From the NCBI GenBank assembly GCA_002471195.1, contig DKPN01000018.1, forward strand, positions 27,763 to 91,762: 64,000 nucleotides of DNA, written 5' to 3'. The position numbers and the translations under genes were made by a program. Below the pieces are notes generated by a model, which was not told where the DNA came from, ran no database searches, and saw only the letters and a list, made by a program, of their open reading frames with translations. The DNA comes from Bacteroides sp. UBA7333. GTDB taxonomy: Bacteria; Bacteroidota; Bacteroidia; Bacteroidales; Bacteroidaceae. Numbering within the stretch: the stretch's first letter is position 1; the number at the start of each line of letters is the position of its first letter. Shown piece after piece: positions 1-8,560 of the stretch.

Positions 1-1065
1 CATTTGGTGGAGGGCGAACAAGAAGAACTAGAAGAGGAAGTAGAATTGCTGAGCCATGCCGAGGAGATAAAAGCTACCCTTTATAAATTGGAACAACTTT
101 TTTCGTCGGACGACAACGGACTTGCTTCGCTTCTTAAAGAAGGTATTAGTACCCTATCGAATTTACAAAAGATATATCCGTCATCATCCGAACTATATGA
201 TAGAATGCAAGGGGCATACATCGAATTGAAAGATATATTCGATGAAATAAGCAACAAAGAAGAAAGCATCGAATACAATCCGCTACGTCTGAATGAAGCC
301 AACGATCGTTTAAATACAATATTTGCTTTACAGCAAAAACACCGGGTTAGCAACATTGGCGATTTAATCAATATTTTAAATGATTATGAAGCGCAGCTAA
401 ATAAAATCACTTCGTTCGAAGATAGAATCGAAGAGTTAAAACAGTTGAAAGAGAAACAATTTGGTCTCGTAAAAGAACAATCGGCAGTACTTACCCGTTC
501 TCGTTTACAATCGGCTCAAGCCATTGAAAAAGAGATCAGTGAACGATTGTCAGTATTGGGTATGCCCAATGTTCAGTTTAAAATTGAAATGGGCAAACGC
601 GATGAAGTAGGTGTTCATGGTGAAGATACAGTGAACTTCTTATTCTCGGCCAACAAAAATGGTTCTTTGCAAAACATATCGACTGTTGCTTCGGGAGGAG
701 AAATAGCACGTATCATGTTGTCGATAAAAGCATTGATTGCCGGGGCCGTAAAGTTGCCTACCATTGTGTTCGATGAAATTGATACCGGTGTATCGGGAGA
801 AATAGCCGATAGAATGGCCGATATCATGGAGGAGATGGGTAAAAGAGAAAGACAAGTGATTAGTATCACACACTTGCCTCAAATTGCCTCGCGTGGGAAA
901 GAGCATTATAAAGTATACAAACTGGATAATGAAAACGAAACGGTGAGCCACATCAGAAGCTTAACCACAGCAGAGCGAATTGAAGAGATCGCTCATATGC
1001 TGAGTGGGGCCACCATTACAGATGCTGCACTCGAAAATGCCAAAGCACTGTTAAAAGAAAAATAA
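1..1065 (+). CDS. recN: DNA repair protein RecN, C-terminal part (5' truncated by window edge)
   Basis: This is the C-terminal two thirds of RecN, the SMC-like ATPase used in double-strand break repair. The frame is open from the first base, so the start and the Walker A region lie outside the window. About 354 residues remain of a family length near 550. A Glu-rich coiled coil (about residues 1-190) is followed by the ATPase head: signature VASGGEIARIMLSIKA, Walker B with PTIVFDEIDTGVSG, and the switch region ISITHLPQIASRG. These are diagnostic RecN sequences. The rlmB-type gene starts 23 bases after the stop, which suggests co-transcription. Confidence 0.95.
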   Translation, partial: HLVEGEQEELEEEVELLSHAEEIKATLYKLEQLFSSDDNGLASLLKEGISTLSNLQKIYPSSSELYDRMQGAYIELKDIFDEISNKEESIEYNPLRLNEANDRLNTIFALQQKHRVSNIGDLINILNDYEAQLNKITSFEDRIEELKQLKEKQFGLVKEQSAVLTRSRLQSAQAIEKEISERLSVLGMPNVQFKIEMGKRDEVGVHGEDTVNFLFSANKNGSLQNISTVASGGEIARIMLSIKALIAGAVKLPTIVFDEIDTGVSGEIADRMADIMEEMGKRERQVISITHLPQIASRGKEHYKVYKLDNENETVSHIRSLTTAERIEEIAHMLSGATITDAALENAKALLKEK

Positions 1066-1088
1066 TTAAGGAATATATTACAAAGATT

Positions 1089-1826
1089 ATGGATAAAAAT
1101 GAAATGATATTTGGCGTACGCGCCGTTATCGAAGCAATTCAAGCAGGTAAAGAAATTGATAAAATTCTAGTAAAAAAAGATATTCAAAGCGATTTATCGA
1201 AAGAACTATTTGCTGCTATTAAAGGTACTTTCATACCTGTACAACGCGTTCCTGTAGAACGTATCAACCGCATTACTCGCAAAAATCACCAAGGAGTGGT
1301 AGCTTACATCTCGAGTGTGACTTATCAAAAAACTGAAGATTTAGTTCCATTCATGTTTGAAGAAGGAAAGAACCCTCTATTTATTATGTTAGATGGAATT
1401 ACCGATGTGCGTAACTTTGGTGCCATTGCTCGTACATGCGAATGCGCCGGAGTAGATGCCATCATCATACCTGCAAGAGGCAGTGTTACTGTCAATGCCG
1501 ACGCAATGAAAACATCGGCAGGAGCACTTCATACGCTTCCTGTATGCAAAGAACAAAATCTTAAAAACACATTGCAATATTTGAAAGATAGCGGTTTTAG
1601 AATTATTGCGGCTACCGAAAAAGGCGATTACGATTATACAAAGGCCGATTATACCGGTCCTACTTGTATTATCATGGGATCGGAAGATACAGGTGTTGCA
1701 TACGAAAACCTAGCACTTTGCGATGAATGGGTACGAATTCCGATTCTGGGAACAATCGAGTCATTAAACGTATCGGTAGCAGCCGGTATTTTAATGTACG
1801 AAGCGGTAAAACAAAGACAAGAATAA
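1089..1826 (+). CDS. rlmB: 23S rRNA (guanosine-2'-O-)-methyltransferase, RlmB/TrmH family
   Basis: This 245-residue SPOUT enzyme probably methylates a ribose 2'-OH in 23S rRNA using S-adenosylmethionine. The N-terminal substrate-binding domain (about 1-80) begins IFGVRAVIEAI. The SPOUT domain carries the three knot motifs: NFGAIARTCECAGVDAIIIP, IMGSEDTGVA and IPILGTIESLNVSVAAGILM. The length fits the RlmB family (about 245). It lies 23 bases after recN and 17 bases before the TPR gene, probably one transcript. TrmH-family members can differ in target RNA, so the position modified (Gm2251 in E. coli) is inferred from the family. Confidence 0.9.
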   Translation: MDKNEMIFGVRAVIEAIQAGKEIDKILVKKDIQSDLSKELFAAIKGTFIPVQRVPVERINRITRKNHQGVVAYISSVTYQKTEDLVPFMFEEGKNPLFIMLDGITDVRNFGAIARTCECAGVDAIIIPARGSVTVNADAMKTSAGALHTLPVCKEQNLKNTLQYLKDSGFRIIAATEKGDYDYTKADYTGPTCIIMGSEDTGVAYENLALCDEWVRIPILGTIESLNVSVAAGILMYEAVKQRQE

Positions 1827-1843
1827 CAAACATAAATTATACC

Positions 1844-3544
1844 ATGAAAAAATTACTATTATTACTCATCATTTGCCTGACCACACAACTGGCGAATGCA
1901 CAAACGCCTAAATGGCTCGAAAAGGCTAAAAAGGCTGTTTTTTCAATTATCACCTATGATAAAGACAACAATATTCTAAAAACCGGTAATGGTTTTTTTG
2001 TCACGGAAGATGGTATTGCATTATCCGATTATTCGTTGTTTAAAGATGCATACAAAGGTGTTATCATCAATGCCGATGGCAGACAGATGTCGGTAGAGAG
2101 TATATTGGGTGCAAATGATATGTATGATGTAATTAAATTCAAGGTATCAATTACTGACAAAAAAGTTGCGGCATTAAATATAGCTTCCCATCCTCTTGCG
2201 GTAGGTGCCGAAGCATATTTATTGCCCTATTCTACTCAAAAAGATAAGACCATTGCCATAGGAACGGTGAAGGAAACTAGCAAAATCAATGATAAGTATA
2301 ACTACTATACATTGAACATCCAAATGAAGGATAAAATGATCAGTTGTCCGGTGTTAAATTCGAATGGTCAAGTATTTGGTATTGCACAAAAAGCTACCGG
2401 AAAAGACTCGTTAAGCATCTGCTATGCAGCAAGTGCCGCATTCGCTATGTCGCAAAGCATTAGCGGTCTTTCGATTAATGATATTGCACTCAACAATATT
2501 CATATTAAGAAAGCACTTCCCAATTCAGAAGATCAAGCATTGATTTATCTGTTTGTAGCCTCCTCGCAGTTGCCCGTGAATGATTATATGGCATTATTGA
2601 ATGATTTCATCAGTACCTATCCCAACAATCCCGAAGGATACTCAAGAAGAGCATCGGCAACCATCTACAACGAAAATAATCAAGAAGGCTTTAACAAAGC
2701 TGCCCAAGATTATGAAAGAGCGTTGAAAGTAGCTTCTAAAAAAGAGGAAGTTTACTACTCATTGGCAAAGCAAATTTACAATTATCAATTAGAAAAGCCC
2801 GAAACAGTTTACAATGACTGGACATTTGATAAAGCCATTGAAAATATTAATAAAGCAATAGCGATCAACCCACTACCCTTGTATATGCAAACGGCTGGCG
2901 ATATCTATTTTGCGAACAAAGATTTTGAGAATGCAGCCCAATGGTACGACAAAGTAAATACCACCAATTTGGCTTCATCGGCCAGTTTCTTTAGCGCAGC
3001 AAAAACGAAAGAGATATTAGGCAGAGAAGGCAGTGAAGTGATTGCTTTGATGGACAGCTGTATTGCACATGCGGGAACCCCCGTCACAGTAGTAAACGCA
3101 CCCTATCTATTGGAGCGTGCACAAATGTTGATGAACAATAATCAATACCGTAATGCAGTTAAAGATTATGATAGTTATTATGAAGCCGTGAGCGGTCAAG
3201 TAAACGATGTGTTTTACTACTACAGAGAGCAAGCTGCCCTACAAGCGAAGCAATATCAAAGAGCGTTGAATGACATCAACGATGCGATTCGATTGAATCC
3301 GAATGAACAAATGTATCAAATAGAGCTAGCAGTTATCAACATCAGAGTGGCTCGATTCAAAGAGGCGGTAGAAGTATTAAATACCATCATTGCCAAAGAC
3401 CCTGCATATGGAGAAGCTTATCGATTGTTGGGCATTTGCCAAGTGCAATTAAAAGAGACTGCCGCTGCATGTAAAAACTTTGCCAAAGCAAAAGAGCTAG
3501 GCGACACACATGTGGATGAACTCATTCAAAAACATTGTAAATAA
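1844..3544 (+). CDS. secreted TPR protein with catalytically dead trypsin-like N-terminal domain
   Basis: The protein is 566 residues from the ATG at 1844, which gives a clear signal peptide (MKKLLLLLIICLTTQLANAQ). The same frame is open further upstream but that stretch overlaps rlmB and lacks a signal. Residues about 30-200 look like an HtrA/trypsin-like fold (GNGFFVTEDGIALSDYSLF and CPVLNSNGQVFGIAQ), but the expected catalytic His aligns with Ser64 and the nucleophile Ser with Ile166; the acidic residue (Asp95) is kept. Residues about 240-560 contain repeated TPR-like helices such as KAIENINKAIAINP and RALNDINDAIRLNPNEQ. It is likely a periplasmic or secreted scaffold rather than a protease. 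Its partner is unknown. Confidence 0.8.
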   Translation: MKKLLLLLIICLTTQLANAQTPKWLEKAKKAVFSIITYDKDNNILKTGNGFFVTEDGIALSDYSLFKDAYKGVIINADGRQMSVESILGANDMYDVIKFKVSITDKKVAALNIASHPLAVGAEAYLLPYSTQKDKTIAIGTVKETSKINDKYNYYTLNIQMKDKMISCPVLNSNGQVFGIAQKATGKDSLSICYAASAAFAMSQSISGLSINDIALNNIHIKKALPNSEDQALIYLFVASSQLPVNDYMALLNDFISTYPNNPEGYSRRASATIYNENNQEGFNKAAQDYERALKVASKKEEVYYSLAKQIYNYQLEKPETVYNDWTFDKAIENINKAIAINPLPLYMQTAGDIYFANKDFENAAQWYDKVNTTNLASSASFFSAAKTKEILGREGSEVIALMDSCIAHAGTPVTVVNAPYLLERAQMLMNNNQYRNAVKDYDSYYEAVSGQVNDVFYYYREQAALQAKQYQRALNDINDAIRLNPNEQMYQIELAVINIRVARFKEAVEVLNTIIAKDPAYGEAYRLLGICQVQLKETAAACKNFAKAKELGDTHVDELIQKHCK

Positions 3545-3552
3545 TAAAAAAA

Positions 3553-3584
3553 TATTCCCTTTATCGTAATTGATAAAGGGAATA
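3553..3584. terminator. 13-bp perfect hairpin after the TPR gene
   Basis: The arms TATTCCCTTTATC (3553-3565) and GATAAAGGGAATA (3572-3584) pair perfectly around a 6-base loop. A run of A lies just before it on the plus strand, so the U-tract is better on the minus strand. It is probably the end of the recN-rlmB-TPR unit. Confidence 0.65.
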
Positions 3585-3793
3585 ATACGAAGATATATTT
3601 ATTTATATCTTTCTTCTTGAATAGTTAAGATAGGTTGTATATTGTTTATGTGTATAAGCTCTTGTTTATATATTAAATGCATCCATTAACGATTTACTGC
3701 ATCGAGTAGTATGGTTTTTATAAAAAAAAGAATAATACTCACTTAATATATTAATATTCAATCAAATATTATTAAAATAAATAATTCGAAAAA

Positions 3794-4168
3794 ATGAAAA
3801 AAGTTATTTGCAGTCCAAAAGCACCCGGTGCTATCGGACCCTACAGCCAAGCTATCGAAGCCAATGGAATGGTATTTGTATCAGGACAATTGCCGATCAA
3901 TGCCGAGAATGGAGAAATGCCAGAAGGCATTGCTGCACAAGCTCGTCAATCTTTAGAAAACATGAAAAGTATCTTAGCAGAGGCAGGTTTAACAATGGCC
4001 AACGTAGTTAAAACAACCGTTTTCTTGCAAGATATGTCGCTTTTTGTAGGCATGAACGAAGTGTATGCTACCTATTTCGAAGGCGATTTTCCTGCAAGAT
4101 CGGCTTTTGCTGTTAAAGCCCTTCCAAAAGACGCTTTAGTTGAAATCGAATGTATCGCGGTGAGATAA
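3794..4168 (+). CDS. ridA: RidA family reactive-intermediate (enamine/imine) deaminase
   Basis: RidA hydrolyses reactive enamine/imine intermediates, such as 2-aminoacrylate released by PLP enzymes, to ketoacids. The 124 residues match the family from end to end: APGAIGPYSQAIEANGMVFVSGQLP near the N-terminus, NMKSILAEAGLTMANVVKTTVFL in the centre, and the C-terminal block FPARSAFAVKALPKDALVEIE, which holds the conserved Arg that binds the substrate carboxylate and the conserved Glu. The gene stands alone after a 250-base spacer. Its last 33 bases overlap the 3' end of folC on the opposite strand. Confidence 0.95.
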   Translation: MKKVICSPKAPGAIGPYSQAIEANGMVFVSGQLPINAENGEMPEGIAAQARQSLENMKSILAEAGLTMANVVKTTVFLQDMSLFVGMNEVYATYFEGDFPARSAFAVKALPKDALVEIECIAVR

Positions 4169-5431
4169 TAAATCGGCTACGATAAAAGTACTGCCTCCTA
4201 CAAAGATCACATCTTCGGGGAGGCTATTTTTTTGTGCCGCTTTCACTGCCTCTACAACAGTAGGATAACTATCACCTTGCAAATGATGCAGCTGCGCCAG
4301 CTCTTTCAACTCCACTTCATTGAGAGCACGCGGAATACTTGCCTTGGTAAAATAATAGTGTGCATCGCGAGGCAAAAGAGCCAACACACCAGTAACATCT
4401 TTATCGTTCACCATACCAATTACGATATGCAGCTGGTGATATTTTAAAGCCGACAATTGCTTCACAATATATTTAATTCCGGCCGTGTTGTGGCCTGTAT
4501 CGCAAATTGTCAAAGGCGATTGTGCCAGTACGTGCCAACGCCCCATCAAACCGGTGAGTTGACTTACATGACCAAATCCGTTGCATACGGCCTGTTGATC
4601 GATAGTATATCCCAATCGTTGCAACTGCTTTATTGCGTTCAATATGGTATTGGCATTGATGATCTGATAAGTACCGCCCAATTCACTTTGAAAAGTACCG
4701 AAGCTTTTCGTTTGATAAGTAAAGCCATGATTCATTTCCGAATACAATATTTCTATATCGTCTTCGGCAAAGATGATGGGCGCCTTTTGGATTTGTGCTT
4801 TATAGGAGAAAACTTGTCGGGTAGCTTCGGTGGTTTCGCCTATCACAACAGGTGTGGCGGCTTTAATGATACCTGCTTTCTCGGTTGCGATATCGGTCAG
4901 TGTATTGCCCAAAAACTGAGTATGATCGTAACTGATGTTGGTAATCACACTTAAGTCGGGCGAAATGATATTGGTACAATCCAATCGGCCTCCCAAACCC
5001 ACTTCAATAATAGCAACATCTACGTTTGAATAGGCAAAATAATGAAAAGCCAACGCGGTGGTCAACTCAAAAAACGAGAGTTGCAGACTTTCGAAATAAG
5101 ACCTATTTCGGTGTACAAAATCGATTACATACTGTTCGGGAATCATATCACCATTTATACGAATACGCTCTCTAAAATCGATTAAATGTGGCGATGTATA
5201 TAGACCTACTTTATAACCGGCCGATTGCAATATAGCTGCAATAGTATGCGAGCAAGAGCCCTTCCCATTGGTTCCTCCTATGTGAATAGAGCGAAACTTA
5301 CGATGCGGATAACCGAAATGTTCATCTAAGGCATACGTGTTTTCCAAACCCTCTTTATAAGCCTTTCCGCCAACTTGCTGAAACATAGGTACACTATCGT
5401 ACAAATATTGTATTGTTTCTTGATAATTCAT
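4136..5431 (-). CDS. folC: bifunctional folylpolyglutamate synthase/dihydrofolate synthase
   Basis: FolC adds L-glutamate to dihydropteroate and to reduced folates using ATP. The Mur-ligase-like P-loop is GGTNGKGSCSHTIAAILQSA. Other family blocks are GLYTSPHLIDFRERIRING, FFELTTALAFHYFA, EVGLGGRLDCTN and ITNISYDHTQFLGNT, and the C-terminal ligase domain contains HVLAQSPLTICDTGHN. From the ATG at 5431 the protein is 431 residues, the usual length; an in-frame ATG five codons upstream (5446) is the alternative. It is convergent with ridA (33-base 3' overlap) and divergent from phoH. Confidence 0.95.
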   Translation of the reverse strand: MNYQETIQYLYDSVPMFQQVGGKAYKEGLENTYALDEHFGYPHRKFRSIHIGGTNGKGSCSHTIAAILQSAGYKVGLYTSPHLIDFRERIRINGDMIPEQYVIDFVHRNRSYFESLQLSFFELTTALAFHYFAYSNVDVAIIEVGLGGRLDCTNIISPDLSVITNISYDHTQFLGNTLTDIATEKAGIIKAATPVVIGETTEATRQVFSYKAQIQKAPIIFAEDDIEILYSEMNHGFTYQTKSFGTFQSELGGTYQIINANTILNAIKQLQRLGYTIDQQAVCNGFGHVSQLTGLMGRWHVLAQSPLTICDTGHNTAGIKYIVKQLSALKYHQLHIVIGMVNDKDVTGVLALLPRDAHYYFTKASIPRALNEVELKELAQLHHLQGDSYPTVVEAVKAAQKNSLPEDVIFVGGSTFIVADLLSHRDTFDFN

Positions 5432-5478
5432 ACATTCATTTGCCATATTTTACGCAGTATAAAACAAAACCATATATC

Positions 5479-5504
5479 TTGATTGTTTATATAGTAACAA
5501 TCAA
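5479..5504. promoter_or_regulatory. 9-bp inverted repeat in the folC/phoH divergent spacer
   Basis: TTGATTGTT (5479-5487) and AACAATCAA (5496-5504) pair perfectly around an 8-base AT loop, midway between the two divergent start codons. The position suits an operator or a 5'-leader structure. No regulator can be named. Confidence 0.35.
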
Positions 5505-5547
5505 ATTTAATTGGTTGCAAATATCAACATTTAAATTCAACGAGCAT

Positions 5548-6873
5548 ATGGGAACAAAGAAAAACTTCATTATCGATACCAATGTTATTCTTCACGATTA
5601 TAACTGTTTGAAGAATTTCGAAGAAAATGACATCTATTTACCAATCGTGGTATTAGAAGAACTCGATAAATTTAAAAAAGGAAACGAACAGATCAACTAT
5701 AATGCTCGTGAATTTGTGCGCGAACTCGACTTGATGACAGACAACAATCTATTTAGCACCGGAGCTTCGTTGGGTACGGGCTTGGGTAGATTATTCATCG
5801 TTACCGGAGATGTAGAATCGCCATTGGTAAACACTTCGTTTCCCGAAAGAAAACCCGATCATCAAATCCTTGCAGTAGCCGATTATATCGCTAGAAAATA
5901 TCCGAAGATGCAAACAATCTTGGTCACTAAGGATGTTAATTTGCGAATGAAAGCACGCTCCATAGGTATCGATTGCGAAGATTATATCAATGACAAGGTA
6001 ACCAATATTGATATTTTTGAAAAAACCAATGAGGTGTACGAGGGAATACCTGCCGAAATGATTGATAAAATTTACGCTTCGAAAGAGGGAGTGGATATTG
6101 ATGAATTTGAAATTAAAGATCTTGTATCGCCAAATGAATGCTTTATTCTAAAAAGCGATCGAAGCAGTGTATTGGCACGTTTCAACCCATTTAAACATGC
6201 GATTGTCAAAGTCAACAAGGTTAAAAATTATGGCATCGAACCCCGCAATACCGAACAAAGTTTTGCATTCGAAATATTAAACGATCCCGATATTAAGTTG
6301 GTGGCTCTTACCGGTAAAGCCGGCACCGGCAAAACATTGCTGGCACTTGCCGCAGCTCTTAATAACTTAAATGTTTATAAGCAGATATTATTGGCGCGCC
6401 CTATTGTTGCCCTATCCAACAAAGATCTCGGTTTCTTGCCGGGCGATGCAAAAGAAAAAGTAGCCCCCTATATGCAGCCTCTATTCGACAACTTGAATGT
6501 TATAAAACACCAGTTTTCGGCCAATTCGCCAGAGATTAAACGCTTGGATGATATGCAAAAAAGCGAACAGTTGGTAATTGAGGCATTGGCTTACATCAGA
6601 GGACGCAGCTTAAGCGATACGTATTGCATCATTGATGAAGCCCAAAACTTGACTCCACACGAAGTAAAAACAATTATTACACGTGCCGGAGAAGGTACTA
6701 AGATGATTTTTACAGGCGATATTCAACAGATTGATCAACCTTATCTTGATAGTGAGTCAAACGGTTTGGTATATATGATTGATAAAATGAAAGGACAAAA
6801 AATATTTGCGCACATCAATTTAATAAAAGGCGAAAGAAGTCAGCTCAGTGAACTGGCAAGTAACTTGTTGTAA
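5548..6873 (+). CDS. PhoH family ATPase with N-terminal PIN domain
   Basis: The product is 441 residues from the ATG at 5548; the longer open frame upstream runs through AT-rich spacer. The N-terminal PIN-type nuclease domain (about 1-140) begins KNFIIDTNVILHDY with further acidic residues (LEELDKFKKG; VTKDVNLRMKA). The C-terminal PhoH ATPase domain (about 240-441) has Walker A LTGKAGTGKTLLALAA, Walker B CIIDEAQNLTPHEVKTI and sensor motif IFTGDIQQID. This is the PhoH2-type architecture, where the PIN domain is proposed to cleave RNA and the ATPase to unwind it. No adjacent antitoxin-like gene is present. Confidence 0.9.
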   Translation: MGTKKNFIIDTNVILHDYNCLKNFEENDIYLPIVVLEELDKFKKGNEQINYNAREFVRELDLMTDNNLFSTGASLGTGLGRLFIVTGDVESPLVNTSFPERKPDHQILAVADYIARKYPKMQTILVTKDVNLRMKARSIGIDCEDYINDKVTNIDIFEKTNEVYEGIPAEMIDKIYASKEGVDIDEFEIKDLVSPNECFILKSDRSSVLARFNPFKHAIVKVNKVKNYGIEPRNTEQSFAFEILNDPDIKLVALTGKAGTGKTLLALAAALNNLNVYKQILLARPIVALSNKDLGFLPGDAKEKVAPYMQPLFDNLNVIKHQFSANSPEIKRLDDMQKSEQLVIEALAYIRGRSLSDTYCIIDEAQNLTPHEVKTIITRAGEGTKMIFTGDIQQIDQPYLDSESNGLVYMIDKMKGQKIFAHINLIKGERSQLSELASNLL

Positions 6874-6903
6874 CGAGTAGAAATATTGAATACTAAAAAT
6901 ATA

Positions 6904-6945
6904 GTTGTCATTGCGAACGAATGGGCGAGCAATGGCAACTTTTTT
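6904..6945 (+). terminator. terminator after phoH-family gene
   Basis: GTTGTCATTGC (6904-6914) pairs with GCAATGGCAAC (6929-6939) with one G-T wobble, and TTTTTT follows directly. It lies 30 bases after the PhoH stop codon. Confidence 0.8.
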
Positions 6946-7396
6946 ATGCTTTTATATATAAGCACAAAAGCAAAGCATGGGTCATGCCCCCATTTTATAA
7001 TTGTAGATATCTACATGTTTAACTATTAACTTTTTAATGGATAAATATTAAGGTTTCACCTGCAAAATACAAAGAAGATACTCATAGGTTTCTCCCTAAT
7101 TTTATAAACAATAAATAGCGACAAACAGAGCAATGACAAGCAACAACCGAAGTTGATATTTTAACAACCATATCGACACACACCTTTACTAACGAAACAA
7201 TTCTCCAAACAAATCGACATCCTACTACTAGCATAGCGAAACAGATAGATTCATTGTATACCATCTACAGAATGGACAACGGTGATGGCATCATTGATTG
7301 CAAACGCAACTATAATAGCCCTACAAAAATCGTATAATTTCTAAAAGAAAAACACATTGCATTAATATACAGCTGATTATAAAATTTAGATCTTCA

Positions 7397-7443
7397 TAAT
7401 GTATACATCAAGGTATGTTCAACGGGTATTGATGTATACATTA
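7397..7443. repeat. 15-bp perfect inverted repeat, 17-base spacer
   Basis: TAATGTATACATCAA (7397-7411) is exactly mirrored by TTGATGTATACATTA (7429-7443). Each arm itself contains the self-complementary core TGTATACA. There is no U-tract on either side, so a protein-binding site fits better than a terminator. Confidence 0.6.
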
Positions 7444-7471
7444 AGGGGGGCAAATGTTACATTTATGCCAC

Positions 7472-7534
7472 AAAGAAAAGAAAAGAAAAGAAAAGCAAAT
7501 ACATCCCCCTCTATCCCCCTTTATTGAAAGGGGG
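7472..7534. repeat. AAAAG short tandem repeat followed by CCCCCTTT/AAAGGGGG hairpin
   Basis: About five AAAAG units lie at 7472-7495, followed by a C-rich/G-rich 8-bp hairpin with a 4-base loop at 7515-7534. Such pentanucleotide runs can slip during replication. Confidence 0.55.
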
Positions 7535-7577
7535 AGGTGAAGGAGGAGGAAATATTTTTGAAAGTTTGAAAAAATCA

Positions 7578-7610
7578 TTTGGAAATCACAACAACAACAG
7601 CTTATCTTTG
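7578..7610 (+). promoter_or_regulatory. Bacteroidetes-type promoter for the secreted esterase
   Basis: The -33 box TTTG (7578-7581) and -7 box TATCTTTG (7603-7610) are 21 bases apart, close to the Bacteroides consensus TTTG/TAnnTTTG. It implies a 5' leader of about 120 bases before the ATG at 7739. Confidence 0.6.
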
Positions 7611-7738
7611 TGAAGCAATAAATCACTATCGTTACAAACCACCGCTCACCATTCGAGCACCGAGATCGATTGCTGACAGCCAACCGATAGTTTTTATTAT
7701 TTTGCGAAAGTGATTCATCCTTAAAAACAAGTTATAAC

Positions 7739-8560
7739 ATGAAAAAACTATTATTAGCTACAATGGCTCTGTTCATGGCGTTGCCTTTCTACGCCGCTAA
7801 AGTAGACACTGTGAACGTGAGAAGCAGCGTCATGGATAAAGATATTCAAACGGTGGTGATTGTACCCGAAAAAGCATACGGTAAAAAAGCAGCCAACTGC
7901 CCGGTGATTTATTTGCTGCATGGCTATAGTGGCAATGCCAAAACATGGATAAACTTGAAAACCGATCTTCCTAAAATTGCCGATGAGAAAGGCATTATTT
8001 TTGTTTGCCCTGATGGCCAAAACAGTTGGTATTGGGACAGTCCTGTAAACAAAGATTCGCAATATGAAACATTCATTTCGAAAGAATTGATCGAATATAT
8101 CGACGGCAATTACAAAACAGTAGCCGATCGACATGGCCGTGCCATCACAGGTTTAAGCATGGGAGGACATGGCGCTTTATTTAATGCAATGCGACATAAA
8201 GATCAGTTTGCCGCTGCCGGAAGCACAAGTGGAGGTGTCGATCTTCTTCCCTTCCCTCAAAATTGGAATTTACAAAGTCTTTTGGGTGAAATGGCCAACA
8301 ACAAAAAGGTATGGGATGCACATACGGTAATAAATCAGTTGGATAAAATACAAAACGGCGACCTTGCCATTATTGTAGATTGCGGCGAAGACGATTTCTT
8401 TGCTGAAGTAAACAAGAAACTACATACGTATCTGAATGCACGCAAAATAGATCATGACTTTATCATGCGTCCGGGTGCACACAATGGACCTTATTGGAAT
8501 AACTCCATCGACTATCAAATACTTTTCTTTGATAAAAATTTCAAGAAAGCGAATCAATAA
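7739..8560 (+). CDS. secreted alpha/beta-hydrolase esterase (esterase D/S-formylglutathione hydrolase-like)
   Basis: The 273-residue protein starts with a signal peptide (MKKLLLATMALFMALPFYAA). The rest is a putative esterase domain of the esterase D superfamily: PVIYLLHGYSGNAKTW supplies the oxyanion-hole HG, GRAITGLSMGGHGALFNA the nucleophile Ser in GLSMGG, VDCGEDDFF the acidic residue, and RPGAHNGPYWNNSI the catalytic His. In Bacteroidetes such secreted esterases often remove acyl groups (acetyl, feruloyl) from polysaccharides, but nothing here fixes the substrate. It has its own promoter and its last 20 bases overlap the convergent MBL-fold gene. Confidence 0.8.
   Translation: MKKLLLATMALFMALPFYAAKVDTVNVRSSVMDKDIQTVVIVPEKAYGKKAANCPVIYLLHGYSGNAKTWINLKTDLPKIADEKGIIFVCPDGQNSWYWDSPVNKDSQYETFISKELIEYIDGNYKTVADRHGRAITGLSMGGHGALFNAMRHKDQFAAAGSTSGGVDLLPFPQNWNLQSLLGEMANNKKVWDAHTVINQLDKIQNGDLAIIVDCGEDDFFAEVNKKLHTYLNARKIDHDFIMRPGAHNGPYWNNSIDYQILFFDKNFKKANQ

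Larger units (their letters stand above)
6946..7577. other. non-coding stretch with palindrome and simple repeats
   Basis: No convincing gene is visible between the phoH terminator and the esterase promoter. Short open frames here have no family resemblance. The stretch holds a 15-bp perfect inverted repeat (7397-7443), an AAAAG pentanucleotide run (about 7472-7495) and a C/G-rich hairpin (7515-7534). Confidence 0.6.

Noticed and set aside
1727..1843. Longer N-terminus for the TPR/pseudo-protease gene
   Set aside because: It would overlap rlmB in another frame and bury the clear signal peptide that begins at 1844.
5548..6873. PhoH/PIN protein as the toxin half of a toxin-antitoxin pair
   Set aside because: There is no small antitoxin-like gene immediately upstream; the divergent neighbour is folC.
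7082..7683. Two short minus-strand frames (60 and 80 codons) in the spacer before the esterase
   Set aside because: They cross the palindrome and simple repeats, have odd composition (many Cys and Phe) and resemble no family.
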